This document shows positions 22,706 to 32,197 of a stretch of 32,859 nucleotides of DNA, piece by piece. The position numbers and the translations under genes were made by a program. Below the pieces are notes generated by a model. That model ran no database searches, had not been told where the DNA came from, and worked only from the letters and a program-made list of their open reading frames with translations. Position 1 is the first letter of the stretch; every line of letters begins with the position of its first letter. This DNA is from Rhizobium sp. AAP43 (GTDB taxonomy: Bacteria; Pseudomonadota; Alphaproteobacteria; Rhizobiales; Rhizobiaceae), in NCBI RefSeq assembly GCF_001296045.1, contig NZ_LJHS01000028.1:1-32859 (forward strand), read 5' to 3'.

Positions 22706-25700
22706 TCATCCCGCCGCACTCATTGGCGGGGCTGCCATCAGTCCATCGATTTGGCGCAATGTTGCGTCGAAAACCTTGTCCATTTTTTCGAGCAGAGCCT
22801 GCAATTCGGCCGGCGAACCCCCCGCTTTCGTGCGCAGTCGCGTCTCCATATTGGCGGAAAGGGCAGACAATCCGGTCGCCCCGATCATCCGGCTCGAACT
22901 CTTGATCGTGTGCGCAGGCAGGATCGCCTCGTCCAATGCCTGCATCGTCAATGCCTCGCGGATCGCCTTCAGATAGTCTGCGGTGTCGTTGCGATACAAG
23001 GACAGAAGCAGGTCGAACTTCTTCATTGCGTCACGCGTGCGCTGAAACTCGGCAATATCCATCAAGGGCACCTTAGCGCTGCCGTTGGAACCCGACGCTG
23101 GCGACACAGGTGCCGCTGTAACTGCGGCTAGAGGCTCTGGCCGTGCGACCACCGGTTTGATCACTGCCGAAGTCTGAGGGATGAGGGGCGCAGGCGGTGG
23201 CGATACGGCCGGAGAAACATCCGCCTCCCGATCCCAGAAGGTTTCTGACGAATCGACTGACTGTGCCGTTTCCGAAGGTGGTGCAGAGTTGTTCGGCTGA
23301 ACCGCAATCGGGGGGCTGGCCTCGGCCGAAATTCTCAAGCGTGCCAAAGGGGGCTCCACGCCAGTATCCGGCTTCTGGGTGCCCAGCTTTGCGACCTTAA
23401 CGACCGGTCGAGGAGCGGATTGCGTTGGCGGTCTGGCGTCGATCGGTTCTCCAAGCCAGGCAAAAGCCGGGGTCTCGAGGATTCGGTCGAAAACACCCAT
23501 CAACGCCTGGTCTTGCAATGGTTTCGACAGGAAGTCGTCCATGCCAGCTTCAAGGCATCGTTCACGGTCGCCCTTGAGGGCATTGGCCGTCAGCGCCACG
23601 ATTGGTACGCGGCGGATCTTCCTGTCGGCCATCTGGTTGCGGATAATTCCCGTCGCCTGGTAACCATCCATTTCCGGCATCTGACAGTCCATGAAGATGA
23701 TGTCGAAATCGCCATCTTCCGCCGCCTTGACGGCCTTGACCCCGTTTGTCGCGGTCGTGATCGCAAAGCCGTAGCGGGCCAGATATTCTTCCGCAATCAA
23801 GAGATTGACATGGTTGTCGTCGACCAGCAGCAAGCGACGGTTTTCGAAGAGTTGCTTGACAGGTTTCGCCTTTTCGACCACCGCGTCTGTATCGGTAAAC
23901 GTGCTGTCTGCCCGACCGGCCAGCAGCCGCTTGGCCGTTTCCACGAGTGTCGCCGGGATGAACGGCTTGACGAGGACTTCATCAAAGGCTGCGTAGTTGC
24001 GATTGCTCTCGAGATTGCCCAGCACGATCGATTGTGCGGCCGGAATGATCTTGGTCCTGATTGCCTGCCAGTGATCCTTCGCTAGGTGAATGTCACGTTC
24101 CTCGTTGAAGATGATGAGACTGAACGGATTTCCGGCGCCGTCGCCGAGGATCAGCTGCTTTGCAAGATCATCTGAATAGGGAAATACGGCGGGCTGCAGA
24201 CCTGCGCTCTTGAAGGCCTTGCCGACGATTGCGACGACAGCTTGGGAATCGCAAATGAGCGCCACGCTGCCATATGTCCAGGTCGATCCGCCTTTGCCTC
24301 GATGGACATCTACAGGGAGACAGATCTCGAACGTGCTGCCTTTGCCGGGCGCGCTCTTGACGGAGATACTTCCGCCGAGAGCCTCCGCCAGCTGTTTCGA
24401 TATTGCGAGGCCCAGCCCCGTCCCTCCATATCGACGGGTGGTGCCGGAATTGGCCTGACTGAACCGCTGAAAGAGGCGCTCGCACTCCTCCGTCGTCATC
24501 CCAATCCCGGAATCGCTGACCGAAATGCGCAGGTCTCCGCGTGCAGCTGCCGTTGGCACAAAATTGGCTGAAACGACGACCTCTCCCTTTTCCGTAAACT
24601 TTATCGCGTTGGAGACAAGATTTGAAACAATCTGGCGCAAACGCATAGGGTCCATGCCGATGATGCCGGGTACGTCCGGATCGATGTCGAGGAGCACGCT
24701 CAATCCCTTGTCCTGCGCATTGGCCACGAAGAATCCAACAGTCTCTCGCAGGTTTTCATGCAGGTCCATGCGGACGATATCCACCGCAAGCTTGCCGCTT
24801 TCGAGCTTTGACATGTCCAGGATATCGTTGAGGATGCCGAGCAGCATCGAGCCGGAGGTTCTGATCTGTTCGGCATAGCGTTTTTGTGTTGGCGTGAGTT
24901 CCGAGCGGGTGAGCAGCTCCGCCATGCCAAGAACACCGTTCAACGGCGTGCGTATTTCGTGGCTCATCGTGGCGAGGAAATCGGATTTGGCGGTGTTGGC
25001 CTCCCGTTCTGCCTCAGCCGCCTGCCGCAGCCTCAATCTGATGCGCTGGTGGCTTCGCTCCGAGACAAAGAACAGTCCGGCCGCGATGGCCGCAAGCCCG
25101 ATGATCCCTGACGCGAAGAGCGCAACGGTGAGGCTCGCGCCGAAGCTCCGCTCAAACTCGAGTGTCAGGCTGAGATTGCGGGTGGCCACCAGAGAAATCT
25201 GGCGTCGCTCCCCGGCAGTCGCATAGCTCAGTATCTGTTCCGGCGAGCCCAAACGACGTGACTGCCCTTCAACCAAATAGCGTGCTTCGATGTATCGGGA
25301 GACGCGAAGATCGAAGGTGGTTTCCTCGATAATGGCATCGAGATCGAGCACAGCATAGGTGATGAGCGCGTGGCTCTGCCCCAGTCGAAGACCAAGCTCG
25401 CCATCGGCCTCCAGGCTCTGCATCATGATGATGTCTTTGGGATCTATGTGGCGGAACATGCCAGATCCACCACCGGCAAATGCAATAACCAATCCCGGCT
25501 GGGCAGCAAGCCTGTCGATCACTTTTTGATAGTCATCGGCCGACACGTCGAGTGTGGGTTTGTTTGCGTAGTATACTTTGATATCGGAGCGGGAGTCGGA
25601 ATAGAAATATCCCAGCTCAACCAGATTGTTGGAGATCCGGCTGGCTTGCCGCAATTTGGTATCAACTTCGTCCTCCATATCTGCCGAGACGAAGGCAGCC

Positions 25701-25897
25701 AGGTCCTTGATCCGGATGATGACGGTGTCGAATTGCTGCTGGACCAGTTTCGAAACAATGTTGGTTTCATAGTCAAAGTCGTTCTTGTTGGTCCTGACGG
25801 ATGACCATAACAACCATATCACCAGCGAGACCGCGAGCCCAAGCACCAGGCTGATCACGGCGATCTTGCCACCCGACTTTACAAAAGACTTTGACAT
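22706..25897 (-). CDS. Hybrid sensor histidine kinase with pseudo-receiver, receiver and HPt domains
   Basis: A 1063-aa inner-membrane sensor. TM1 (12-32) and TM2 (256-278) flank a periplasmic sensor region of about 220 residues. Then HisKA (303-370, His313 in SHEIRTPLN), HATPase (N430; DSGIG 462-466; GGTGLGL 491-497), a degenerate receiver (about 541-660; Asn598 replaces the phospho-Asp, VKP kept), a full receiver (687-807; Asp693/694, Asp737, Lys792), a Pro/Ala-rich linker (815-940) and an HPt domain (945-1055, His996 in PAHTIKSSSRM). This is a complete phosphorelay in one chain. It is the last gene of the type I secretion operon, 7 bases after the receiver/ATPase gene, its probable partner. 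The stimulus is unknown. Confidence 0.9.
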   Translation of the reverse strand: MSKSFVKSGGKIAVISLVLGLAVSLVIWLLWSSVRTNKNDFDYETNIVSKLVQQQFDTVIIRIKDLAAFVSADMEDEVDTKLRQASRISNNLVELGYFYSDSRSDIKVYYANKPTLDVSADDYQKVIDRLAAQPGLVIAFAGGGSGMFRHIDPKDIIMMQSLEADGELGLRLGQSHALITYAVLDLDAIIEETTFDLRVSRYIEARYLVEGQSRRLGSPEQILSYATAGERRQISLVATRNLSLTLEFERSFGASLTVALFASGIIGLAAIAAGLFFVSERSHQRIRLRLRQAAEAEREANTAKSDFLATMSHEIRTPLNGVLGMAELLTRSELTPTQKRYAEQIRTSGSMLLGILNDILDMSKLESGKLAVDIVRMDLHENLRETVGFFVANAQDKGLSVLLDIDPDVPGIIGMDPMRLRQIVSNLVSNAIKFTEKGEVVVSANFVPTAAARGDLRISVSDSGIGMTTEECERLFQRFSQANSGTTRRYGGTGLGLAISKQLAEALGGSISVKSAPGKGSTFEICLPVDVHRGKGGSTWTYGSVALICDSQAVVAIVGKAFKSAGLQPAVFPYSDDLAKQLILGDGAGNPFSLIIFNEERDIHLAKDHWQAIRTKIIPAAQSIVLGNLESNRNYAAFDEVLVKPFIPATLVETAKRLLAGRADSTFTDTDAVVEKAKPVKQLFENRRLLLVDDNHVNLLIAEEYLARYGFAITTATNGVKAVKAAEDGDFDIIFMDCQMPEMDGYQATGIIRNQMADRKIRRVPIVALTANALKGDRERCLEAGMDDFLSKPLQDQALMGVFDRILETPAFAWLGEPIDARPPTQSAPRPVVKVAKLGTQKPDTGVEPPLARLRISAEASPPIAVQPNNSAPPSETAQSVDSSETFWDREADVSPAVSPPPAPLIPQTSAVIKPVVARPEPLAAVTAAPVSPASGSNGSAKVPLMDIAEFQRTRDAMKKFDLLLSLYRNDTADYLKAIREALTMQALDEAILPAHTIKSSSRMIGATGLSALSANMETRLRTKAGGSPAELQALLEKMDKVFDATLRQIDGLMAAPPMSAAG

Positions 25898-25904
25898 GGG
25901 CAGA

Positions 25905-26858
25905 CTACCACTTCGCAGGTTTTTGCAGTCGCATCAGGGCCGTCGCCTCGTTGCCGACTTCGTTGTAAACGAGCTTGTCGAAGATCAGTGTGTTTGCGCG
26001 GGCGATGCCGCGACCGCACAAGGCGGATGACCGGGCAGGATCGACAGTCAGATGCTGGCGCCAGGCAAATCCGGGGCCCGGGTCTTTCACGGTGAGGATG
26101 AGGGCGTCTTCCTTTCGGATGATGGTCGCCTCCACTTCCCCCCGATAGGCGGGGTCGGCACTTCTTTCGGCTAGAGCGTCCCGCCAGGTGCCAAGGCCGA
26201 GCAGGCGCTGCTTCTCTTGCAGGCCGAATCGTAGCACGCCGTGCTCCACGCCGTTCTGAACCAGTTCATAAATGCCCTGCACGACCTTGTCCGGCGTCGG
26301 GTGCACGCTCGACAAGAGACTGCAGACCGGTTCGACATCCTGGGGTGCCGCCAGGGCCATGCGAAGGATGCGAATATTGGCGAACGCAGATTGATGGGCG
26401 CCGATCTTATCGGTGACTTTCCGTTTGCGCCGCACTTCCTGCATCGCCGACTGAAGCACGGAGGTGACGAGCTGTTCGGCCGCCGGCTTTACGAGATAGT
26501 AAAAGGCCCCGGCTTCCAGTCCTGCAGCGATGTCGCTCGCCTCCGTTGCTCCGGTCAGCATGATAATCGGAATATCGGTCGTTTCCGGGTCGCGTTTCAG
26601 GCGGCGCGTCAAAGCCAGACCATCCATGACCGGCATCATGCGATCAGTAATGACGAGATCCGCACGCCCAGGGTCCTCGCGCAAGAGCGTGTAGGCCTCC
26701 GCACCGTTAACGGCCGTCTCGACCACATAACCAAGCTCCTCAACCATAGAGGCAAGCATGGTTAGGCCCATGCGGTCATCATCAATGATGAGGACACGCC
26801 CAAGCGACTGGCCGACAGGGCCCGGCTGCATTGTTGGGACAGAGGATGTGGACATCAT
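25905..26858 (-). CDS. Response regulator with RsbW-like ATPase output domain
   Basis: A 317-aa cytoplasmic protein with an N-terminal receiver (about residues 20-140; acidic pocket IIDDDR, phospho-Asp72 in VITDRMMP, Thr/Lys in MLTGAT and YYLVKPA). The C-terminal domain resembles the HATPase_c_2/RsbW group, with the N-box GIYELVQNGVEHG (Asn202), DPGPGF and CGRGIARAN. It has no HisKA helix or DNA-binding domain, so output could be kinase or anti-sigma-type partner switching. Starts are crowded (TTG 26861, ATG 26858, ATG 26855); GGAG 7 bases upstream favours 26858, which overlaps the HlyD stop (TGATG). The adjacent hybrid kinase is the likely phosphodonor. Confidence 0.85.
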   Translation of the reverse strand: MMSTSSVPTMQPGPVGQSLGRVLIIDDDRMGLTMLASMVEELGYVVETAVNGAEAYTLLREDPGRADLVITDRMMPVMDGLALTRRLKRDPETTDIPIIMLTGATEASDIAAGLEAGAFYYLVKPAAEQLVTSVLQSAMQEVRRKRKVTDKIGAHQSAFANIRILRMALAAPQDVEPVCSLLSSVHPTPDKVVQGIYELVQNGVEHGVLRFGLQEKQRLLGLGTWRDALAERSADPAYRGEVEATIIRKEDALILTVKDPGPGFAWRQHLTVDPARSSALCGRGIARANTLIFDKLVYNEVGNEATALMRLQKPAKW

Positions 26859-28216
26859 CAACGTTCTCCGAAGGCCGTGCCGATATTGCGTTGCAACGGG
26901 GTCAACAAATACTGAAAGACGGTCTTGTCGCCGGTGATGATGTCCGCTGTCAGTTCCATTCCTGGCAGAATCGGCGCATCAGGCAAACGCGCCAGCCGGT
27001 TGTCGGCCAACTCCAGCTTGACCATGTAGTAGGAGCCCTGGCCTTCTTCCTGAAAAGCAGACGGAGAGATGGAGGAGACGCGACCGCTCAGCCAGCCGAA
27101 GCGCGTGAAGTCGTAAGCGGTCAGCTTGACGTTGGCCTCCTGCCCCTCCTTGAGGTAGCCGATCTGGCTCGCCGCGACGCGTGTCTGCGCTACAAGCGGT
27201 CCCGACGTCGGAACAATGACGGCGATTTGCTCGCCAGGCGCAACCACTTCGCCGGGGCCGCGAACTCCAAGATATTTGACGATTCCTGCAATCGGCGCAT
27301 CGACATCAAGACGGTCACGGCGGCCGTCCTTCTTGCGGATATTGCCTTCGAGGGAGGTCAGGGCAGCCTCCAGTTCAAGAATACGCTGGCTCGTTGCCGA
27401 TCGCGCGCGCGCCATGACACTTGCCTTCTGCTGCTCCACTTCGGCCAGCCGTTCTGCGGCCCCCCTTTCGCGGCTCGCCGCCGTCGCAACATTCGTCTTG
27501 GCACGGCCGACAAGGCGTGTCCGTTCACTGACCTGTACCTTTGTGGCGACCCCCTTCTTCAGCAGGACGCGGAAGCGCTCCAGCTCAAATTCGGCATCAC
27601 TGGCTTCGGCTCTGGCATTGTCCAGTTCGCTGGCGGTAACGTCATAGGACAATCGAGCCTGGGTGATCTGCCTGTCGATTTCGCGCAGCTGGGAATCGAG
27701 ATTGGCACGCTCAGCCTCGAAGGCGTTCAGGCTGTTTCGTCTTTCAGCAGAAAATTCGGAGGGGAGGAAGCTGAAGTCAGGCATGCGGTTGTCCGCCAAT
27801 GCCCTCTGAGCTTCGATCTGGGCAAGGAGGTCGTTTTTCTGCCGCTCCATGGTCTCCCCGTCTTCGAAGGTAGATGCGTCGCGCAGTGTGATCAGGCGTT
27901 GGCCGGCCTCGACGATCTGTCCTTCTTCAACGTCTATGGATTGGACGATCCCGCCTTCGAGATGTTGAACGGACTGCTCGAAGCCGACGGGCAGGAGTGA
28001 GCCTGTCGCGACAGCCACCTCGCTGACACGCGCGACGGTCGTCCAGGCCACACCGAAGAAAACCGATGTGGCGACAGTAAGCCCGATCACACGGGCATAT
28101 TTGCTAGGGACCGTCTCGCGCACGAGAACGGGTTGGCCCATCGTGCTTGCCAGCTCTCCCGCATGGGGAAGAACGCTCGACGAAATCAGCCTTACGACCT
28201 CCCGCAAAGACTTCAC
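26858..28216 (-). CDS. HlyD-family type I secretion membrane-fusion protein
   Basis: A 452-aa periplasmic adaptor linking an ABC exporter to an outer-membrane channel. A single TM (about 41-62) follows a cytoplasmic N terminus. Then come the lipoyl half-motif HLEGGIVQSIDVEEGQIVEAGQ (split by a long coiled coil of roughly residues 120-300), the second half DAPIAGIVKYLGVRGPGEVV, and a C-terminal beta-barrel ending near FGWLSGRVSSISPSAF. This is the usual PrsE/HlyD layout. Translation starts at GTG overlapping the ABC gene stop (GTGA). It is third of the export genes, between the ABC pair and the signalling genes. Confidence 0.9.
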   Translation of the reverse strand: MKSLREVVRLISSSVLPHAGELASTMGQPVLVRETVPSKYARVIGLTVATSVFFGVAWTTVARVSEVAVATGSLLPVGFEQSVQHLEGGIVQSIDVEEGQIVEAGQRLITLRDASTFEDGETMERQKNDLLAQIEAQRALADNRMPDFSFLPSEFSAERRNSLNAFEAERANLDSQLREIDRQITQARLSYDVTASELDNARAEASDAEFELERFRVLLKKGVATKVQVSERTRLVGRAKTNVATAASRERGAAERLAEVEQQKASVMARARSATSQRILELEAALTSLEGNIRKKDGRRDRLDVDAPIAGIVKYLGVRGPGEVVAPGEQIAVIVPTSGPLVAQTRVAASQIGYLKEGQEANVKLTAYDFTRFGWLSGRVSSISPSAFQEEGQGSYYMVKLELADNRLARLPDAPILPGMELTADIITGDKTVFQYLLTPLQRNIGTAFGER

Positions 28217-30489
28217 GATGCACGCTCCATGATAGTTTGAGGTTTGTTCACAAGAGGGACCTTGCCGTAACGGAGTGCGATGACGCGGTCCGCGCGCTGC
28301 AGGAAATCCGATCGGTGCGAGATGAACATCACGGTTCGTTTGCCGCGGAACTCTTGAAGCAGGCGATCCAGGATCGGGCCCACGCCGCCATCGAGAAGAG
28401 CGTTCGGTATCTCGTCGATCAAGAACAGTTTGCTGTTGATCAGCAGCGCCCGAGCGAAAGCAAACTGATAGCGGAATGTTTCCGAATAGCGATCGTCGTC
28501 GGGTCCGAGGACATTCGTCTCCAGGCCATCCGGCAAACGATCGATGATCGTCAGGAGACCGACGGAACCCAGGACCTGGCGAACTTGCATGTCAGTCGCC
28601 AAAGGATTGGCCGATAGAAGGTTCTGTCGCAGCGTTCCCGGAAACAGCTTGGGCGATTGGGGGACATAGGAGACGCGGCGGCGCAATTCGTGCAAGGGAA
28701 GCTGCCGAATGTCGACGCCGTCGATCCGAACGGCGCCCAGCGTCGTGTCCACCATGCCGAGGATCATCTTGAAGACGGATGACTTGCCGGTCCCATTTGC
28801 ACCGTAGATGCCGATCACCTCACCGGGCTCCACCTCCAGATCGAGGCCGACGAAGACCGGACGCGTGTCGGCCGCTTTGAAGCCGACATTCACCAGACTG
28901 ATGGCGCCGGTCAGAGGCATGAGGCGATTTTTCTCGCGCTCGGCTTGCGATTCCGTGGGCAGATCCATCAGTGTGTTGATCTGGCCCAGGCTTCGTCGGA
29001 TCTGCTCGAAACGCAGGACGGACAGACACATCGTCTGAAACGGCAGCAGTATCCGCAAGCTTACGATCACGAGGGCGAGGAGGGCGGGCCCCGTCATCGC
29101 TCCCTGCCAGACGCCGACGGCGCTCACGGCCATCACGGCGATGATTGCAAAGGTGTAAAGCGCTGAGGAAAGGCTTTCTGCGACCTGACCGGTGAACCGC
29201 AGACGAAGTTGGGCAGTCTGGTCTCGCTCCGCGACCCGATCAAGGCGCTGGCTCCAGACCTCCTGCATTCCGGTGCTGCGAATGAGATCGAGTTTATCCA
29301 GCGTTTCGATCGCCAGCCGTTGCATTTCCGTCGCTTCATCGGCCGCAATACTGGTCAGCACGGCAGCCTTTCTCCAGGCGAGAAGGAATACGGTCATCAT
29401 CAGGATAATCGACCCCGTGATAATGCCGAGGGCCGGAAGCGAGACTATTCCGACAAATACCAGGGAAAGCAGCGAAATCGGCAGGTCCAGCAGGGTCGAG
29501 AAGGTTGGTCCGCTGCAGAAGTCGCGAATGCTTTCGAAGGAGCGCAGGCGAGCAGCCTGGGTCGTGGGTGCGGCGCGCTCCGAGAGCATCGGAGACAGTC
29601 TCAGGATCTGCGCGAAAGATGAGGTGTTGACCAGGAACTCAAGACGGCTGGCCAACCAGGCAGAGATCTTGGCGCGCTGCAAAACGAAAACAGTCTCGAA
29701 TGTTGCCAGCATCAACAAACCGACGACGAGCTGCGGCATGGTGGAAAATGTCGAAAGCCGGATCACCTCTCCGAAGAAGACGGCGATAGCCAAAGGAAAC
29801 AGAATGCCTGTAACCGCGAGTGCAAGGCTGAGCAGTATCATCACATAGGGAATGCGGGGGAAGCGGGCGAGCAAGGCGCGGGCCCAGCTGTAGCTTGTAT
29901 GCGTGCGCGCCAGCGGTGAAAGTGGGTTACTGGCACTCTCGAACCGGAAGACCCAGCACCGCAAGTTGTTCAGTTCGCGCGCTCCGGACTCGATGACGCG
30001 GCTCTGCGTGCCGCTGGCGAGGCGACCGCTCTTGAGGCCACCACTGAGATCGGCTGTCAAAAGTTGCGGACCGATCGCGGTGTCAAGGACGACCGGTTGT
30101 CTTGAGAAACTCCAGCGCTCCCAGTCGAACCGATGTTCGGTCACATAGAAACCGAGGTTAGCCATGGAGGCGATGATCGAATCCGGCTGGTTTTTCAATC
30201 CACCGGCTGGGATGGCGTTCAGGAGGGTTTTGACCGGAAATTCCTGCCCGCAGCTCTGGATCAGAGCGCAGAAAAGCTCGGTTGCGCGGGGCTCGCTGCC
30301 CTGGAGCTCGAATATTGCAGCCGTGCGCGACATTGTTGGTTTGTCTGATTTGACGTCAACGCTGGTCTCGAGGCGATCGCCCCGCATCCTCTGGTTGGAC
30401 ATGGGTGCCGCCGTCTGTGCTGCTGGTGTTGCAGCAGGAGAAGGAAACTCAGCCCGGAGCTTGCGGCGCATCTCAAGGGCGGCGTTCAT
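28213..30489 (-). CDS. Type I secretion ABC transporter with C39-like domain
   Basis: A 758-aa ABC exporter half. Residues about 55-180 resemble a C39 peptidase-like domain but have no DCG catalytic Cys motif, so it should bind rather than cleave substrate. The TM domain spans about 210-490. The NBD (530-745) has an intact Walker A GANGTGKSS (563-571, Lys569), Q-loop Gln611, Walker B FLIDE (Asp692, catalytic Glu693) and H-loop His725. The signature is not LSGGQ but YSETF (668-672). It overlaps the upstream ABC gene by ATGA and the HlyD gene by GTGA. It probably heterodimerises with the degenerate ABC protein encoded just before it. Confidence 0.88.
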   Translation of the reverse strand: MNAALEMRRKLRAEFPSPAATPAAQTAAPMSNQRMRGDRLETSVDVKSDKPTMSRTAAIFELQGSEPRATELFCALIQSCGQEFPVKTLLNAIPAGGLKNQPDSIIASMANLGFYVTEHRFDWERWSFSRQPVVLDTAIGPQLLTADLSGGLKSGRLASGTQSRVIESGARELNNLRCWVFRFESASNPLSPLARTHTSYSWARALLARFPRIPYVMILLSLALAVTGILFPLAIAVFFGEVIRLSTFSTMPQLVVGLLMLATFETVFVLQRAKISAWLASRLEFLVNTSSFAQILRLSPMLSERAAPTTQAARLRSFESIRDFCSGPTFSTLLDLPISLLSLVFVGIVSLPALGIITGSIILMMTVFLLAWRKAAVLTSIAADEATEMQRLAIETLDKLDLIRSTGMQEVWSQRLDRVAERDQTAQLRLRFTGQVAESLSSALYTFAIIAVMAVSAVGVWQGAMTGPALLALVIVSLRILLPFQTMCLSVLRFEQIRRSLGQINTLMDLPTESQAEREKNRLMPLTGAISLVNVGFKAADTRPVFVGLDLEVEPGEVIGIYGANGTGKSSVFKMILGMVDTTLGAVRIDGVDIRQLPLHELRRRVSYVPQSPKLFPGTLRQNLLSANPLATDMQVRQVLGSVGLLTIIDRLPDGLETNVLGPDDDRYSETFRYQFAFARALLINSKLFLIDEIPNALLDGGVGPILDRLLQEFRGKRTVMFISHRSDFLQRADRVIALRYGKVPLVNKPQTIMERAS

Positions 30490-32183
30490 AGTACCAAATT
30501 CCTGTAGGTGGCGATGCTGCGCGGCGTGCCGGCTTCGTCGGGGCGCAGTCCGGATTCTGTGATCATGAGGCTTCGCTCGGCACCGGCCGTCAGATTGCGA
30601 TCGTCGGATACGATGACCATTGTCGCCTGGCCACGAATGGCAGCCATGAAGCGTTGGAGGTTTCCGTAGCTTTGACGGTCCAATCCGCGATCGACATCAT
30701 CCAGCAAGAGGATGCGCGGCCGCAAAACGATGGCGCGAAGGATTGCAAGCTGTTGGCATAGGCTGGTTGGCAGGTTCTCGCTGGCCGTCCCGGTAACGGG
30801 AGTGTCCAAGCCTCTGGGGAGCTCGTTGAGGGCGCCTTGGATCCCCATCAACAAAGCAACGCTCCACGCTTCCTCCAGCGACACTTCTCCAAAGCGGGTA
30901 ATGTTGTCTCGAATGGTCCCGGCAAATAGCGTCGAATTGCCGGAAACATAGGCGACGGAGCGGTTCAATTGCCCAAGGGGGAAGTCATCAATCGGGTGAG
31001 AATTCAGGGTCACCTTGCCTTCGTCGGGACGCTCGATTCCGGCCATGATCCGTAAAAGGCGGGAGGAAAGCATCTTGTCGGGGCCAGCCAGCGCGATCAT
31101 TTCTCCCGGGCGCAATGCCAGATCAATATTTCTGCAACGGTATTCCGGGGTCTCGCCAGCCTTGAAGCCCACGCGCGACAACTCAAGGCGTCCCAGATTT
31201 TCAGTCAGCAGAGGTTCGGTGGCAGGCCGCGCCACGGGTTTGTGCATGATTTCTGAGACAACATCTTCTGCGTCGCAGAGATCGCGAGCCTGAACGAGGA
31301 TGAAGACCGCACGCTGAACGGGGGCAATCAGCCGACCACCAAGCAAGATGACGGCCGACAGGGCGCCGAGCGTCATGATTCCGCTGTTAATCGCATAGGC
31401 GCCATAGATCAGAGCGGTGATCGTGATCGCCTGATTGGTGAGCAGTACGCCGTTCAGCAGATGGTTTGATGCATCGGCTGTTCGCATGCTGGTTCGCGCA
31501 ATGCCGCGCTGCATCTCCTCATAGCGTCGCAGCATGGGTTCTTCGATCACTTGGGCCTTCAGATGATGAATGGCCGAGAGCACTCCGAGCAGGAATCGAT
31601 AGCGCCGCTCTACCAGACGGTTTAGCAGCGCGGCCTGTCGGCGTAGCGCCGTTGCACCATTCAGCGAAAGCTGAAGCCCGGCGAACAGACAGATGCAGAA
31701 CAGTGCACCGAGCGTGGGAGAAATGGCAAAAATCAGGAAGAGGATAACGGGCAGGAACATCAGTTCGGCGGCTGCGACGAGCAGCTTTCCGCTGTGGCGC
31801 TCCGACACCTGGGCGATGCGGGTGAAGTAGTCGAGGCTCCGGGCGGCCCCTCGCGATCCGGGCGTGTAGTCGCTGGCAATCAGCCGGCTGAGCAGCTTGC
31901 GGGTTATATCGGCTGTCGTGACGCGGCCTGCCTCTAACATGATGTAACCACGCGCGAGACGGATCACCGCTTCCGCGATGGCAAGAATGGCGACCGCACC
32001 CACCACGACAGAGAGGGTTGAAGACCCTGGCGAGGGCAGAATGCGGTTGAAGATCAGTTGCGCGGCCAGTGGCACCGTCAGGCTCAAGATGTTGAGAGCC
32101 ATGGTCATGATGAGCAATATGGCGACTGGCGCCCTGTAGAGGGTAACAGGTGCGCCAGTCGAATTTCCCTCAATAGTCCTCAT
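30486..32183 (-). CDS. ABC transporter subunit with degenerate ATPase motifs
   Basis: A 565-aa ABC protein with a TM domain from about residue 16 to 290 and an NBD at 330-545, without a C39-like domain. All ATP-handling motifs have drifted. The Walker A position reads GPDKMLSSR (367-375) with Ser for Lys; the Q-loop Gln is Gly415; the signature is LPTSL (471-475); Walker B is ILLLDD with Asp496 for the catalytic Glu; the H-loop His is Asp527. The fold is retained, for example GTIRDNITRFGE and AILRAIVLRPRILLLDD, so it is a maintained pseudo-ATPase rather than a decaying gene. GAAGGA precedes the ATG, 14 bases after the substrate gene stop. The likely role is a structural partner in a heterodimeric exporter. 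Confidence 0.85.
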   Translation of the reverse strand: MRTIEGNSTGAPVTLYRAPVAILLIMTMALNILSLTVPLAAQLIFNRILPSPGSSTLSVVVGAVAILAIAEAVIRLARGYIMLEAGRVTTADITRKLLSRLIASDYTPGSRGAARSLDYFTRIAQVSERHSGKLLVAAAELMFLPVILFLIFAISPTLGALFCICLFAGLQLSLNGATALRRQAALLNRLVERRYRFLLGVLSAIHHLKAQVIEEPMLRRYEEMQRGIARTSMRTADASNHLLNGVLLTNQAITITALIYGAYAINSGIMTLGALSAVILLGGRLIAPVQRAVFILVQARDLCDAEDVVSEIMHKPVARPATEPLLTENLGRLELSRVGFKAGETPEYRCRNIDLALRPGEMIALAGPDKMLSSRLLRIMAGIERPDEGKVTLNSHPIDDFPLGQLNRSVAYVSGNSTLFAGTIRDNITRFGEVSLEEAWSVALLMGIQGALNELPRGLDTPVTGTASENLPTSLCQQLAILRAIVLRPRILLLDDVDRGLDRQSYGNLQRFMAAIRGQATMVIVSDDRNLTAGAERSLMITESGLRPDEAGTPRSIATYRNLVL

Positions 32184-32197
32184 AAAATCCTTCGTCT

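Noticed and set aside
28213..30489. Active C39 leader peptidase in the ABC protein
   Set aside because: The N-terminal domain has no DCG catalytic Cys motif, and the visible likely substrate tail gives no reason to expect a double-glycine leader; it is better called C39-like.
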